A DNA stretch of 64,000 bases, taken from positions 4,720,501 to 4,784,500 of the forward strand of contig NZ_CP033043.1 in NCBI RefSeq assembly GCF_003667825.1, given 5' to 3'. The position numbers and the translations under genes are program-made. Origin of the DNA: Metabacillus litoralis. Lineage in GTDB: Bacteria; Bacillota; Bacilli; Bacillales; Bacillaceae. This document shows, in pieces, positions 55,408 through 64,000 of the stretch (the first letter of the stretch is position 1; each line of letters starts with the position of its first letter). The notes beneath the pieces are model-generated. The model worked only from the letters and a program-made list of their open reading frames with translations, was not told where the DNA came from and did not search any database.

Positions 55408-57303
55408 ATGGATATCTTAAAAAAGATTGAAAAGTACAGGGAAGATGAGCAGCGCTTAAAGTGGGAAGGAACCTTCGTAGAATATTTGGAGATTGTCAAA
55501 GAGAAACCATGGGTTGCCCAATCAGCACATTCCAGGGTTTACAATATGATTAAAGATGCTGGGATTGAAGAAGTTGATGGAAAAAGAACGTATAAGTTTT
55601 TTGATCACCAACTATATGGATTAGAAGACGCGCTTGAACGTCTTGTTGAGGAGTATTTCCATCCTGCTGCTAAGCGCTTAGATGTTAGAAAACGGATATT
55701 ATTATTAATGGGACCTGTTAGTGGAGGTAAATCAACTCTTGTAACGATGCTGAAAAGAGGGTTAGAAGCCTATTCTTTAACAGATCGTGGTGCAGTTTAC
55801 GCGATTAAAGGCTGTCCGATGCATGAGGACCCTCTTCACCTGATTCCACACCATCTAAGAGATGATTTTTATGATGAATATGGAATTCGTATTGAAGGGA
55901 ACTTATCTCCATTAAATGTGATGAGACTAGAGCAAGAGTATGGTGGTCGTATTGAGGACGTACGAGTTGAACGTGTCTTCTTATCTGAAGATAAACGTAC
56001 TGGTATTGGTACATTTAGTCCATCCGATCCAAAATCACAGGATATTGCAGATCTAACAGGTAGCATTGACTTCTCTACAATTGCTGAATATGGTTCTGAA
56101 TCAGATCCACGTGCCTACCGCTTTGATGGAGAATTGAACAAAGCAAACCGTGGTATGATGGAGTTCCAAGAGATGCTAAAATGTGATGAGAAATTTTTAT
56201 GGCATTTGCTATCATTAACACAAGAAGGTAATTTTAAGGCTGGTCGTTTTGCGCTAATTTCTGCAGATGAGTTAATTGTTGCCCACACAAACGAAACAGA
56301 ATACCGCTCCTTTATTTCTAACAAAAAGAATGAAGCCCTTCACTCACGTATTATTGTTATGCCTGTTCCGTATAACCTAAAGGTTACAGAAGAAGAGAGA
56401 ATTTATGAGAAAATGATCTCTGAAAGTGATGTATCTGATGTTCATATTGCCCCACATACATTAAAGGTTGCGGCTATGTTTACCATTTTAACTCGCCTAA
56501 AAGAACCGAAACGCGGAGATATTGATCTGGTTAAAAAGATGAGATTATATGATGGAGAAAGTGTTGAAGGCTTTAACTCTGTTGATGTTAATGAGCTAAG
56601 AAAGGAATATAACGATGAGGGCATGTCCGGTATTGACCCGCGTTATGTGATCAATAGAATTTCATCTACGATTATTCGTAAAGAAGTGCCATCCATTAAT
56701 GCTTTAGATGTATTAAGAGCGTTAAAAGAAGGTCTTGATCAACACGCTTCTATTTCAAACGAAGATCGTGAAAAATATTTAAACTTCATCTCTGTTGCTC
56801 GCCAGCTATATGACGACATGGCGAAAAAAGAAGTTCAAAAAGCATTTGTTTATTCTTATGAGGAATCAGCTAAAACTCTTATGGATAACTATTTAGACAA
56901 TGTGGAGGCATACTGTAATAAAAACAAGCTTCGTGATCCATTGACAGGTGAAGAAATGAACCCTGACGAAAAACTAATGCGCTCAATTGAAGAGCAGATT
57001 GGTATTTCAGAAAACGCGAAAAAAGCCTTCCGTGAAGAGATTCTTATCCGCATTTCAGCTTATGCACGTAAAGGAAAACGTTTTGATTATAATTCTCACG
57101 AACGTTTACGTGAAGCGATTCAAAAGAAACTTTTTGCTGACTTAAAAGATGTGGTGAAAATTACGACTTCATCCAAAACACCTGATGAGCAGCAGCTTAA
57201 GAAAATTAATGAAGTGGTGGCACGTCTTATTGATGAACATGGCTATAACTCAACTTCTGCGAATGAATTATTGCGTTATGTAGGAAGCTTATTAAACAGA
57301 TAA
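55408..57303 (+). CDS. prkA: Serine protein kinase PrkA
   Basis: A 631-residue protein, identical in length to B. subtilis PrkA. An AAA+ type domain with Walker A GPVSGGKST at residues 102-110 is followed by a C-terminal kinase-like domain. B. subtilis PrkA is described as a protein kinase or AAA+ protease-like factor made in the mother cell and affecting sporulation and stationary-phase regulation. ATG 55408 has GAAGGAGGT just upstream; product begins MDILKKIEKYRE as in B. subtilis. yhbH follows two genes later, the usual partnership (prkA-yhbH-spoVR families). Confidence 0.95.
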   Translation: MDILKKIEKYREDEQRLKWEGTFVEYLEIVKEKPWVAQSAHSRVYNMIKDAGIEEVDGKRTYKFFDHQLYGLEDALERLVEEYFHPAAKRLDVRKRILLLMGPVSGGKSTLVTMLKRGLEAYSLTDRGAVYAIKGCPMHEDPLHLIPHHLRDDFYDEYGIRIEGNLSPLNVMRLEQEYGGRIEDVRVERVFLSEDKRTGIGTFSPSDPKSQDIADLTGSIDFSTIAEYGSESDPRAYRFDGELNKANRGMMEFQEMLKCDEKFLWHLLSLTQEGNFKAGRFALISADELIVAHTNETEYRSFISNKKNEALHSRIIVMPVPYNLKVTEEERIYEKMISESDVSDVHIAPHTLKVAAMFTILTRLKEPKRGDIDLVKKMRLYDGESVEGFNSVDVNELRKEYNDEGMSGIDPRYVINRISSTIIRKEVPSINALDVLRALKEGLDQHASISNEDREKYLNFISVARQLYDDMAKKEVQKAFVYSYEESAKTLMDNYLDNVEAYCNKNKLRDPLTGEEMNPDEKLMRSIEEQIGISENAKKAFREEILIRISAYARKGKRFDYNSHERLREAIQKKLFADLKDVVKITTSSKTPDEQQLKKINEVVARLIDEHGYNSTSANELLRYVGSLLNR

Positions 57304-57323
57304 ATCTGAAATGCTTACGGCTG

Positions 57324-57351
57324 GCTGACATCTATCTTGTCAGCTTTTTTT
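57324..57351 (+). terminator. prkA terminator
   Basis: GCTGACA pairs with TGTCAGC, then seven T residues. Confidence 0.85.
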
Positions 57352-57428
57352 ATTAGGTATTAAACTTATGTGGTTTCACTCAAAAGATCGACGGGTAATA
57401 ATACCCTATACCAAAAGAGGTGAATCCA

Positions 57429-57581
57429 TTGAAAAAAACGGTTAACACAATGATTCGAAACATGGATGATTTGAAGAAGCAATCAAAGGATATGGAGAAT
57501 ATGAAAACGAATAAAGAGGTCAAGCAAGAGGGGAAAAGTCCAGATCCCATACAATATGTTAAAAAGAATACTAAGAATTAG
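57429..57581 (+). CDS. 50-residue hydrophilic peptide
   Basis: A 50-residue, lysine-rich soluble peptide starting MKKTVNTMIRNMDDLKKQSK and ending YVKKNTKN. AAAGAGGTG precedes the TTG start by six bases, and a hairpin with a T-run follows the stop by two bases, so it is a self-contained gene. No family recognised. It may be a small sporulation or stress peptide, judged only by its place between prkA and yhbH. Confidence 0.65.
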   Translation: MKKTVNTMIRNMDDLKKQSKDMENMKTNKEVKQEGKSPDPIQYVKKNTKN

Positions 57582-57895
57582 AGGGCATCCAACTTAGGGT
57601 GTCTTTTTTGAATGGAAAACACAAAGTAAAAATTGAAATGGGAACTTGTCTTATTTTTAATGATTACACGGTAATTTTCTAAATTATTTGTCAATAAATC
57701 AATTCTTTCGCATAGGATAGAGTAATCCACAGAATTCAAAACGGATTTGAAAAACGAAAGTATTCATCCACGTTAATGTATGCTGAGGATTAAAAATGTG
57801 TGACACTTTTTTTACAACTAATTTTGAAATTTTTAATGAAATGTATGACAGATGATGAAAGAAACTAAAAAAATATCGGAGGGGGAACTGTAAAA
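57582..57895 (+). other. Intergenic region before yhbH
   Basis: GGCATCC pairs with GGGTGTC (57585-57603, G-U pairs) followed by TTTTTT: terminator of the 50-residue gene. The following ~280 AT-rich bases must hold the yhbH promoter; I cannot pick boxes with confidence and see no gene. Confidence 0.5.
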
Positions 57896-59065
57896 ATGTC
57901 TAATCAAGATCAGAATTTCGTTATTTCTCAAGAAGATTGGACCCTCCATCGCAAAGGCCATGATGATCAAACACGCCACCAAGAGAAAGTACAGGAAGCT
58001 ATTCGCAACAATCTTCCAGATCTTATCACAGAAGAAAGCATTGTAATGTCCAATGGGAAAGATGTAGTAAAAATTCCAATTCGTTCACTGGACGAATACA
58101 AAATTCGTTATAACTATGATAAGAATAAGCATGTTGGCCAAGGCGATGGAGAGAGTCAGGTCGGTGATGTCGTAGCAAGAGATGGATCACAAGCAGATGC
58201 TAAGGGTCCCGGCAAGGGTCAGGGAGCCGGAGATCAAGCAGGAGAAGATTATTATGAGGCTGAAGTATCTATTTTAGAGTTAGAAGCAGCATTATTTAAA
58301 GAATTAGAGCTTCCTAATTTAAAACAAAAAGAACGTGATGATATTGTAATTGAAAACATTGAGTTTAATGATATAAGAAGAACAGGCTTAATGGGAAATG
58401 TTGATAAGAAAAGAACAATGTTATCGGCATATAAACGTAATGCCATGGCGGGAAAATCAAAGTTTCACCCAATTTATCCAGAAGATTTAAAGTTTAAAAC
58501 TTGGAATGAAGTTGTAAAGCCTGAATCAAAAGCTGTTGTCATTGCGATGATGGATACGAGTGGTTCAATGGGCCTTTGGGAAAAATATATGGCTCGTAGC
58601 TTTTTCTTTTGGATGACAAGATTTCTTAGAACAAAGTATGAGAAAGTAGATATCGAATTTATTGCCCATCATACCGAAGCAAAGGTTGTTTCAGAGGAAG
58701 ATTTCTTCTCAAAAGGAGAAAGCGGAGGGACAATTTGTTCATCTGCATACCGTAAGGCTCTTGAGATTATCGAAGAAAAATACCAACCAGCAAGATATAA
58801 TATCTATCCTTTCCACTTTTCAGATGGTGATAATTTAACATCAGACAATGCCAGATGCGTTAAGTTAGTAGGAGAGCTTATGAAGGTTTCCAACATCTTT
58901 GGCTATGGAGAAGTCAATCAGTATAACCGTCATTCAACCCTAATGTCCGCATATAAGAATGTCAATGATGAGAAGTTCCGCTATTATATCCTCAAACAAA
59001 AAGCAGATGTTTTCCAAGCAATGAAGAGTTTCTTCAGAAAAGATGAAGATAAAAAGTATGCATAA
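57896..59065 (+). CDS. yhbH: YhbH, VWA-type sporulation protein (DUF444)
   Basis: A 389-residue protein of the DUF444 family, close to the 392 residues of B. subtilis YhbH. A Gly-rich linker is at about 95-115, and a von Willebrand A-like domain carries MMDTSGSMG (metal site) near residue 218 and the later FHFSDGDN. It is almost always linked to prkA and works with it in sporulation, by an unknown mechanism. CGGAGGGGG precedes the ATG. Hairpin GCCCCAATA/TATTGGGGC at 59073-59093 follows. Confidence 0.93.
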   Translation: MSNQDQNFVISQEDWTLHRKGHDDQTRHQEKVQEAIRNNLPDLITEESIVMSNGKDVVKIPIRSLDEYKIRYNYDKNKHVGQGDGESQVGDVVARDGSQADAKGPGKGQGAGDQAGEDYYEAEVSILELEAALFKELELPNLKQKERDDIVIENIEFNDIRRTGLMGNVDKKRTMLSAYKRNAMAGKSKFHPIYPEDLKFKTWNEVVKPESKAVVIAMMDTSGSMGLWEKYMARSFFFWMTRFLRTKYEKVDIEFIAHHTEAKVVSEEDFFSKGESGGTICSSAYRKALEIIEEKYQPARYNIYPFHFSDGDNLTSDNARCVKLVGELMKVSNIFGYGEVNQYNRHSTLMSAYKNVNDEKFRYYILKQKADVFQAMKSFFRKDEDKKYA

Positions 59066-59197
59066 CAACCTTGCCCCAATAGTTTATTGGGGCTTCCTTA
59101 TGTGAAGATAGGTTTACAAACAATATCTTCCTTACAAACATTTATTTTTTTTGGACAAGCTAAAAATTATAGATCTTCGTCCCGGAGGTTGATTTCT

Positions 59198-60520
59198 TTG
59201 GAGATATTCATTTTAGCAGTTCTTATTATTTTGAACGCCTTTTTTGCAGCTAGTGAGATTGCCTTAATTTCACTAAATGATAATAAAGTAAAGCTAATGG
59301 CAGAGAGTGGTAATAAAAAAGCGATAATGTTGGATAACTTATTGTCTGAACCTAGCAGGTTTTTAGCTACGATTCAAATTGGAATAACACTCGCTGGATT
59401 TTTAGCAAGTGCCTTTGCTGCGGAAAGCTTTGCAGGAAGACTTGCAAAAGCATTACATGATATGGGAGTGCCAGTGTCAGAAAGACTATTGGGAACTATA
59501 TCTGTGATTGTTATTACGCTTTTATTATCATACTTTACTTTAGTTTTAGGTGAACTGGTTCCTAAACGACTTGCCCTCCAAAAGGCTGAAGCTATTTCCA
59601 TGTTCGCCGTTTTCCCTTTAACCATTTTATCAAAGGTCTCATCACCTTTTGTAAAGTTGCTAACTGCCTCAACTAATTTCATTGTCCGACTATTTGGTGT
59701 CGATCCAGATGCGGATGATGAAAATGTAACGGAAGAGGAAATCCGAATGATGGTTGATGTTGGCAAGGAAAGAGGAACCATTCAAGAAGCTGAAAAAATT
59801 ATGATAAACAATATCTTTGAATTTGATAACAAATCTGTCTCAGAAATTATGACACATCGAACAAATATTGTTGCGATCCCTCTTCATTTTACACTTAAAG
59901 AAACGGTTCGATTAGTAAATGAAGAAAAGTACACTCGATTTCCAGTGTTTGAAGAAAACATTGATCGTATTGTTGGAATACTACATTCAAAGGATCTCAT
60001 TCAATTTGTTGAAAATTGTGATGAAAATTCATTCAATATGAAAGAATTACTACGTGCTCCTTACTTTATATTGGAATCTAAGCCAATCGATGATTTGTTT
60101 AAAGAAATGCAAATGAATAATATTCATATGGCTATTGCAATTGATGAATATGGTGGAACAGATGGGGTTGTCACAATAGAAGATGTGATTGAGGAAATTG
60201 TAGGAAATATTTTTGATGAATATGATGAAATAGGACTGGATTATGAAGAAATTATTGAGCTTGAAGATAATGTTTACTTAATTCCAGGAACGACAAACCT
60301 CTATGTTGTTGAAGATCTTCTTGACATTGAAATTTCAAATGAAGATTTTGACACATTAAGTGGGTTTGTCATAGGTCAGCTTGGGTATATACCTGATGAA
60401 AATGAAAAGCCTCAAGTCGAATATAACAATATATTGTTTGCAGTCGAAGAAATGCATGATAAGCGCATTCAAAAAGTAAGGGTCACTCCTTTAGAAAATC
60501 AAGAACTGGAAGAGGAGTAA
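59198..60520 (+). CDS. CorC/HlyC-family membrane protein with DUF21 and CBS domains
   Basis: A 440-residue protein. The N-terminal DUF21 (CNNM) membrane domain has four hydrophobic segments (first residues 2-22). Two CBS domains (about 205-330) follow, and a CorC_HlyC transporter-associated domain ends the protein. Members (B. subtilis YhdP, YugS and relatives) are linked to Mg2+ export or resistance; they were once called hemolysins. TTG 59198 is chosen because GGAGG (59184-59188) is nine bases upstream and the membrane domain begins there; the frame runs to 59087 without a better start. Terminator at 60525. Confidence 0.9.
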   Translation: MEIFILAVLIILNAFFAASEIALISLNDNKVKLMAESGNKKAIMLDNLLSEPSRFLATIQIGITLAGFLASAFAAESFAGRLAKALHDMGVPVSERLLGTISVIVITLLLSYFTLVLGELVPKRLALQKAEAISMFAVFPLTILSKVSSPFVKLLTASTNFIVRLFGVDPDADDENVTEEEIRMMVDVGKERGTIQEAEKIMINNIFEFDNKSVSEIMTHRTNIVAIPLHFTLKETVRLVNEEKYTRFPVFEENIDRIVGILHSKDLIQFVENCDENSFNMKELLRAPYFILESKPIDDLFKEMQMNNIHMAIAIDEYGGTDGVVTIEDVIEEIVGNIFDEYDEIGLDYEEIIELEDNVYLIPGTTNLYVVEDLLDIEISNEDFDTLSGFVIGQLGYIPDENEKPQVEYNNILFAVEEMHDKRIQKVRVTPLENQELEEE

Positions 60521-60524
60521 TGTT

Positions 60525-60556
60525 AGCCAATTTCTATGATGAAATTGGCTTTTTTC
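60525..60556 (+). terminator. Terminator
   Basis: GCCAATTTC pairs with GAAATTGGC, then six T residues. Confidence 0.85.
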
Positions 60557-60597
60557 ATTAGAACAAGGGGATCTTCATACATAACTCATTAATTAAT

Positions 60598-60678
60598 CAA
60601 ACGTTTGTTTAAAGTTGTTTAAAGGATTTTAACTAATATAAATTGTGTTTTAAGAAACGTTCTATTTTTTTGTATAAT
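60598..60678 (+). promoter_or_regulatory. Control region of the second sugar importer
   Basis: CAAACGTTTG (60598-60607) is a perfect LacI/CcpA-type palindrome, and GAAACGTTCT (about 60654-60663) is a second, imperfect one. The latter precedes a TATAAT at 60673-60678. The -35 is poor, so an activator may be needed. A LacI-family repressor is the likely ligand. Confidence 0.45.
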
Positions 60679-60775
60679 CGCAAGAAGTTTTCGCAAACTA
60701 CATATGTCAATAGGATTAATTTACATATAGTAGATTCTTACTATGTGAAATAACACAGAGAAGGGGGCAATTCAA

Positions 60776-62158
60776 TTGATAACGTCAATGAAGAAAAAGC
60801 TGTTTACTTTAACCAGCGTATTTGTTGTTTTTGCATCTATATTATCTGGTTGTAATACAGCTGAAGAAGCACCGGAAGATAATGCAGAAAACGGTGGCGG
60901 TGGCGCCGCAACGGAAGGTGAAGGTACTTATTTAGAAAGAGCTTATGCAGGTGAATTTGATGGAACTAAGGTTACGATGTTTGGTCCTTTCACAGATGCT
61001 GACCAAGTAAAGTTTGAAGATAGTATAAAAGAATTTGAAGAAAAAACAGGAATCGATATCCAATATGAAGGATCAAAAGAGTTTGAAGCTACAATCTCAA
61101 TTCGTGTAGAAGGGGGAAATCCTCCAGATATTGCCGACTTCCCTCAGCCTGGACTATTATCTACATTTGCTAAGCAAGGTAATGTAATTGATGTTTCAAC
61201 ATTTATGGATCAAGAAAAATTAAAAGAAAAATACAATCAGAGCTGGCTGGATATGGCAACAATGGAAGGTCCAGATGGCGAGGTTATGGCTGGAATTTGG
61301 AATCGTAGTAATGTGAAAAGCTTAGTATGGTATCCAAAGGCTGAGTTTGAAGCAGCAGGATATGAGGTGCCTGAGACTTGGGATGAAATGATCGCGTTGT
61401 CAGAGCAAATTGTGAAAGACGGCGATAATCCTTGGGCAATCGGGATTGAAAGTGGAGCGGCAACAGGTTGGGTAGCAACTGATTGGATGGAAGATATTAT
61501 GCTTCGTACAACATCACCTGAAAACTATGACAAATGGGTAAATGGTGAGCTTCCATTCTCTTCTCCTGAGGTTAAGAACGCGGCTGAAAAAATGTCTGAG
61601 ATTTGGTTAAATGATGATTTTGTTTATGGTGGAAGAAAGTCAATTGTGACAACAAACTTTGGGGATGCTCCAAAGCCAATGTTTGATGAGCCACCTAAAA
61701 CATGGTTACACAGACAAGGAAGCTTTATCACAAGCTTCTTCCCAGAAGGTACTGTAGCTGGTGAGGATTATGATTGGTTCTACTTACCTCCTATTGATGA
61801 GCAATATGGTAAGCCAGTTCTTGTTGCAGGTGATATTTATGCGATGTTTAATGATCGTGATGAAGTTCGTGCAGTTATGGAATTCTTTACAACAGGTGAG
61901 TCAATTAAATCATGGATTCAATCAGGTGGAGTTGTAGCACCTATGAATGATGCCGATCCTGAATGGTATACAACTGATGTTGAGCGTCGAATGGCAGAAT
62001 TAATTCAAGAAGCAGATACTCTTCGCTTTGATGGATCAGATTTAATGCCAGGAGCAGTTGGCGCAGGAAGCTTCTGGAAAGGTATGACAGATTACATTAG
62101 TGGTACGGTGGAACTTGATCAAGCGCTTAAAGAAATAGATGCAGGTTGGCCGAAATAA
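60776..62158 (+). CDS. Sugar-binding lipoprotein, AglE-type ABC importer
   Basis: A 460-residue extracellular solute-binding protein. The signal peptide ends in ASILSGC, with Cys26 lipidated, and an acidic Gly-rich linker follows. The mature chain has family 1 features (VEGGNPPDIADFPQPGLL). With the two permeases behind, one having an extra N-terminal part and the other a long outside loop, it resembles alpha-glucoside (AglEFG) importers. The true sugar is not shown. TTG 60776 is used because GAAGGGGG lies seven bases before it; the ATG at 60788 would be too far. Confidence 0.85.
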   Translation: MITSMKKKLFTLTSVFVVFASILSGCNTAEEAPEDNAENGGGGAATEGEGTYLERAYAGEFDGTKVTMFGPFTDADQVKFEDSIKEFEEKTGIDIQYEGSKEFEATISIRVEGGNPPDIADFPQPGLLSTFAKQGNVIDVSTFMDQEKLKEKYNQSWLDMATMEGPDGEVMAGIWNRSNVKSLVWYPKAEFEAAGYEVPETWDEMIALSEQIVKDGDNPWAIGIESGAATGWVATDWMEDIMLRTTSPENYDKWVNGELPFSSPEVKNAAEKMSEIWLNDDFVYGGRKSIVTTNFGDAPKPMFDEPPKTWLHRQGSFITSFFPEGTVAGEDYDWFYLPPIDEQYGKPVLVAGDIYAMFNDRDEVRAVMEFFTTGESIKSWIQSGGVVAPMNDADPEWYTTDVERRMAELIQEADTLRFDGSDLMPGAVGAGSFWKGMTDYISGTVELDQALKEIDAGWPK

Positions 62159-62245
62159 AGTATTTTTTACAAATGCTTTAAGCACTATCGGCAAGCATAA
62201 GTTTTATAGAAATAAGCCAAGTGTTCAAAATAAATTGTGCATCCT

Positions 62246-62277
62246 AAGGACTGGACATAATGTCTGGTCCTTCATTA
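62246..62277 (+). terminator. Stem-loop between binding protein and permease
   Basis: AAGGACTGGACA pairs with TGTCTGGTCCTT (two G-U pairs), then CATTATT. Same position as the stem-loop in the other importer operon. Confidence 0.6.
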
Positions 62278-62340
62278 TTAATAAAGTTTCAATTGAAAAT
62301 GAGGTAAGGATTTTTACCATAAGGAGGTAACCCGAGTGAT

Positions 62341-63420
62341 ATGGAAAAACAAACATCACCTTCAGTCGCAAAGCTTGTTTTATTAACAATTGCTGTATTT
62401 GCAGGGAACTTACTCATTCATTACGGTATATTTCTTTTTCTACGTGATACAGAGATGCCAGCCCTGCTTTATGCAATCTTGGCTATCATTTGGGGAGTAT
62501 TCGGAGTTTATACCATTTACTACACACTTAACTGGGTAGTTGAACAATACCCTGTGAAACAAAGGCGTATTGTACAGCCGTATGTATTCGTTGGGCCTGC
62601 TGTTCTTTTGTTAGGATGGCTGATGTTTATACCAACTCTTCGTACATTATATTTAAGTTTTTTTGGCCCAAATTCAGACAGTTTCGTAGGCTTATCAAAT
62701 TATTTAGCGGTGTTTACGGACCGTCTTTTGTTAACAGCCTTGCGTAATAATTTGTTGTGGGTCCTATTTGGAGCAACATTATGTATCGTGTTAGGGCTAT
62801 TGATTGCTGTTTTAGCTGATAGAAGCAGCTATGAAAAAATTGCGAAGGCTATTATTTTCATGCCAATGGCTATTTCGATGGTAGCTGCTGGGGTTATTTG
62901 GAAGTTCATTTACTATTACCAACCTGGAGATCAACAAATAGGTTTGTTAAACGCAATTGTTGTTGCGATTGGTGGAGAACCTCAAGCTTGGACAAGTATG
63001 AATCAGCCCTGGAACAATATGTTTTTAATTGTGATATTAATTTGGATGCAAACCGGCTTTGCGATGGTCCTATTTTCAGCAGCATTGAAGGGAATTCCAA
63101 ATGAGTTACTTGAGGCTGCACGTGTGGACGGAGCAACAGAGGTTACAATCTTTTTCAAAATTATTATTCCATACATTTCAGGTACGATCTTAACTGTTTC
63201 AACAACCATTATTGTTTTTACATTAAAAATCTTCGATATCATCATGGTAATGACAGGTGGTCAATATGAAACAGATGTAGTTGCCACACAGTTTTACCGC
63301 CAATTCTTTATGTACAGAAACTTTGGATATGGCTCAACATTAGCGATTGTTTTATTAATTACAGTCATTCCTGTTATCATCATCAATCTAAAACAATTTC
63401 GCAGGCAGGGGGGATTTTAG
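62341..63420 (+). CDS. ABC sugar permease, AglF-type
   Basis: A 359-residue permease. Two extra N-terminal helices (about 10-65) precede the six-helix MalF-like core, a feature of AglF-like proteins. The EAA loop is ELLEAARVDGATEVTIFFKIIIPYI. AAGGAGGTAAC lies upstream of ATG 62341; a GTG at 62336 is in another frame. One base separates its stop from the next start. Confidence 0.86.
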   Translation: MEKQTSPSVAKLVLLTIAVFAGNLLIHYGIFLFLRDTEMPALLYAILAIIWGVFGVYTIYYTLNWVVEQYPVKQRRIVQPYVFVGPAVLLLGWLMFIPTLRTLYLSFFGPNSDSFVGLSNYLAVFTDRLLLTALRNNLLWVLFGATLCIVLGLLIAVLADRSSYEKIAKAIIFMPMAISMVAAGVIWKFIYYYQPGDQQIGLLNAIVVAIGGEPQAWTSMNQPWNNMFLIVILIWMQTGFAMVLFSAALKGIPNELLEAARVDGATEVTIFFKIIIPYISGTILTVSTTIIVFTLKIFDIIMVMTGGQYETDVVATQFYRQFFMYRNFGYGSTLAIVLLITVIPVIIINLKQFRRQGGF

Positions 63421-63421
63421 G

Positions 63422-64000
63422 GTGAAATCAAACAAAGGGTCAAAGTGGCTCGTCAATCTAGTGTTAGCTGTCATTTGTCTGATTTGGCTGATTCCAACAG
63501 CGGGACTATTTATTTCCTCCTTTAGACCAGCGGCCGATATATTAGATTCAGGATGGTGGACCGTATTTCCTCATAGAGACTGGGTAACAGAGGATCAACT
63601 CACACTCGATCCTGATACAGATTTGAGCGAGCCGATTGCGGTAGAAGGTAAAACCTATACAAATGATGAACTAGCTAGTGGTGTTGTTTTAGATGGTAAA
63701 AGGCTTATTTGGGAAAACAAACGAAAAAGACTTCTTAATGTTCAAACGAAACAATGGACAATGAATGCAGATTTTACGTTAGAGAATTATCAAACGGTTC
63801 TTGGTGGTAAGCAGTATGTGATCACCCTTCCCGGTGGTGGAACAAAAACAGAAAAAGGAAGTAATTTAACACAGTCATTTATTAATACATTTACGGTTTC
63901 CATTCCAGCTACCATTATCCCGCTGTTAATAGCTACCTTTGCTGCTTATTCCTTTGCATGGCTAAAATTTAGAGGCAGCAGAGCGATGTTTGTTGTTGTC
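63422..64000 (+). CDS. ABC sugar permease, AglG-type, cut by window end
   Basis: The first 193 residues of a MalG-type permease; the frame stays open to the last base. Helix one (residues 9-29) is followed by a large extracytoplasmic insert of ~130 residues (FPHRDWVTEDQLTLDPDTDL onward), typical of AglG rather than MalG, then the second helix (TFTVSIPATIIPLLIATFAA). GTG 63422 follows GGGGGG. The ATPase gene, if present, lies beyond the window. Confidence 0.85.
   Translation, partial: MKSNKGSKWLVNLVLAVICLIWLIPTAGLFISSFRPAADILDSGWWTVFPHRDWVTEDQLTLDPDTDLSEPIAVEGKTYTNDELASGVVLDGKRLIWENKRKRLLNVQTKQWTMNADFTLENYQTVLGGKQYVITLPGGGTKTEKGSNLTQSFINTFTVSIPATIIPLLIATFAAYSFAWLKFRGSRAMFVVV

Noticed and set aside
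55281..55430. 49-codon frame before prkA
   Set aside because: No credible ribosome site, and it runs through the prkA ribosome site and start; likely chance.
62139..62330. 63-codon frame between binding protein and permease
   Set aside because: Crosses the intergenic stem-loop and has no ribosome site; chance frame.

Overview
The window reads as a low-GC Bacillaceae chromosome. The left part keeps the Bacillus subtilis order ygaD-ygaE-gsaB-bcp(ygaF)-perR-ygzB-ygxA followed by an rRNA operon and a 16-tRNA array whose order matches B. subtilis trnD (Asn-Ser-Glu-Val-fMet-Asp-Phe-Thr-Tyr-Trp-His-Gln-Gly-Cys-Leu-Leu). The right part holds queG-yhbB-trmL-prkA-yhbH, another Bacillus block. The 16S sequence is Bacillus-like; a Metabacillus-type organism is a guess from content, not a measured placement.

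Layout: 1-12823, housekeeping genes (ABC exporter, YgaE, GSA aminotransferase, a three-gene ABC-2 transporter, a K+ channel-like protein, Bcp, an M29 peptidase, a hydroxyacid dehydrogenase, PerR, YgzB, YgxA), with a 150-bp tandem repeat between perR and ygzB. 12820-18041, tandem rrn promoters and 16S-23S-5S. 18052-20013, tRNA array with a broken tRNA-Thr copy and an unexplained insert. 19940-29195, a ~9.2 kb integrative element in the 3' end of tRNA-Leu(CAA), bounded by 76-bp direct repeats. It carries a tyrosine integrase, an uncharacterised coiled-coil protein with its own inverted/direct repeats, a zinc/HNH-type protein, a winged-helix protein next to iteron-like boxes, a serine resolvase with a res-like region, and a three-gene ABC-three-component (ABC-3C) conflict/defence system.

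29376-44126 is a xylan-utilisation locus: divergent xylR (ROK repressor), GH52 beta-xylosidase, xylA, xylB, an Axe2-type acetylxylan esterase, a CE4 deacetylase, a YesMN-type two-component system and a three-gene ABC importer. The last five genes have the layout of the Geobacillus XynDCEFG xylo-oligosaccharide system. Uptake, side-chain deacetylation, cleavage to xylose, isomerisation and phosphorylation thus sit together, under XylR operators and probable CcpA cre sites.

44383-60520 returns to general genes: an anchored acidic protein, an RsbR-like stress regulator, a TetR/MFS drug-efflux pair, an orphan sporulation-type sensor kinase, a Gly/Tyr-rich repeat protein, tRNA-Gly, a B3/B4-domain protein, queG, yhbB, trmL, a 30-residue membrane peptide, prkA, a 50-residue peptide, yhbH and a CorC/HlyC-type transporter. 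The window ends inside a second sugar ABC importer of the AglEFG type. The best candidates for new biology are in the tRNA-Leu element.
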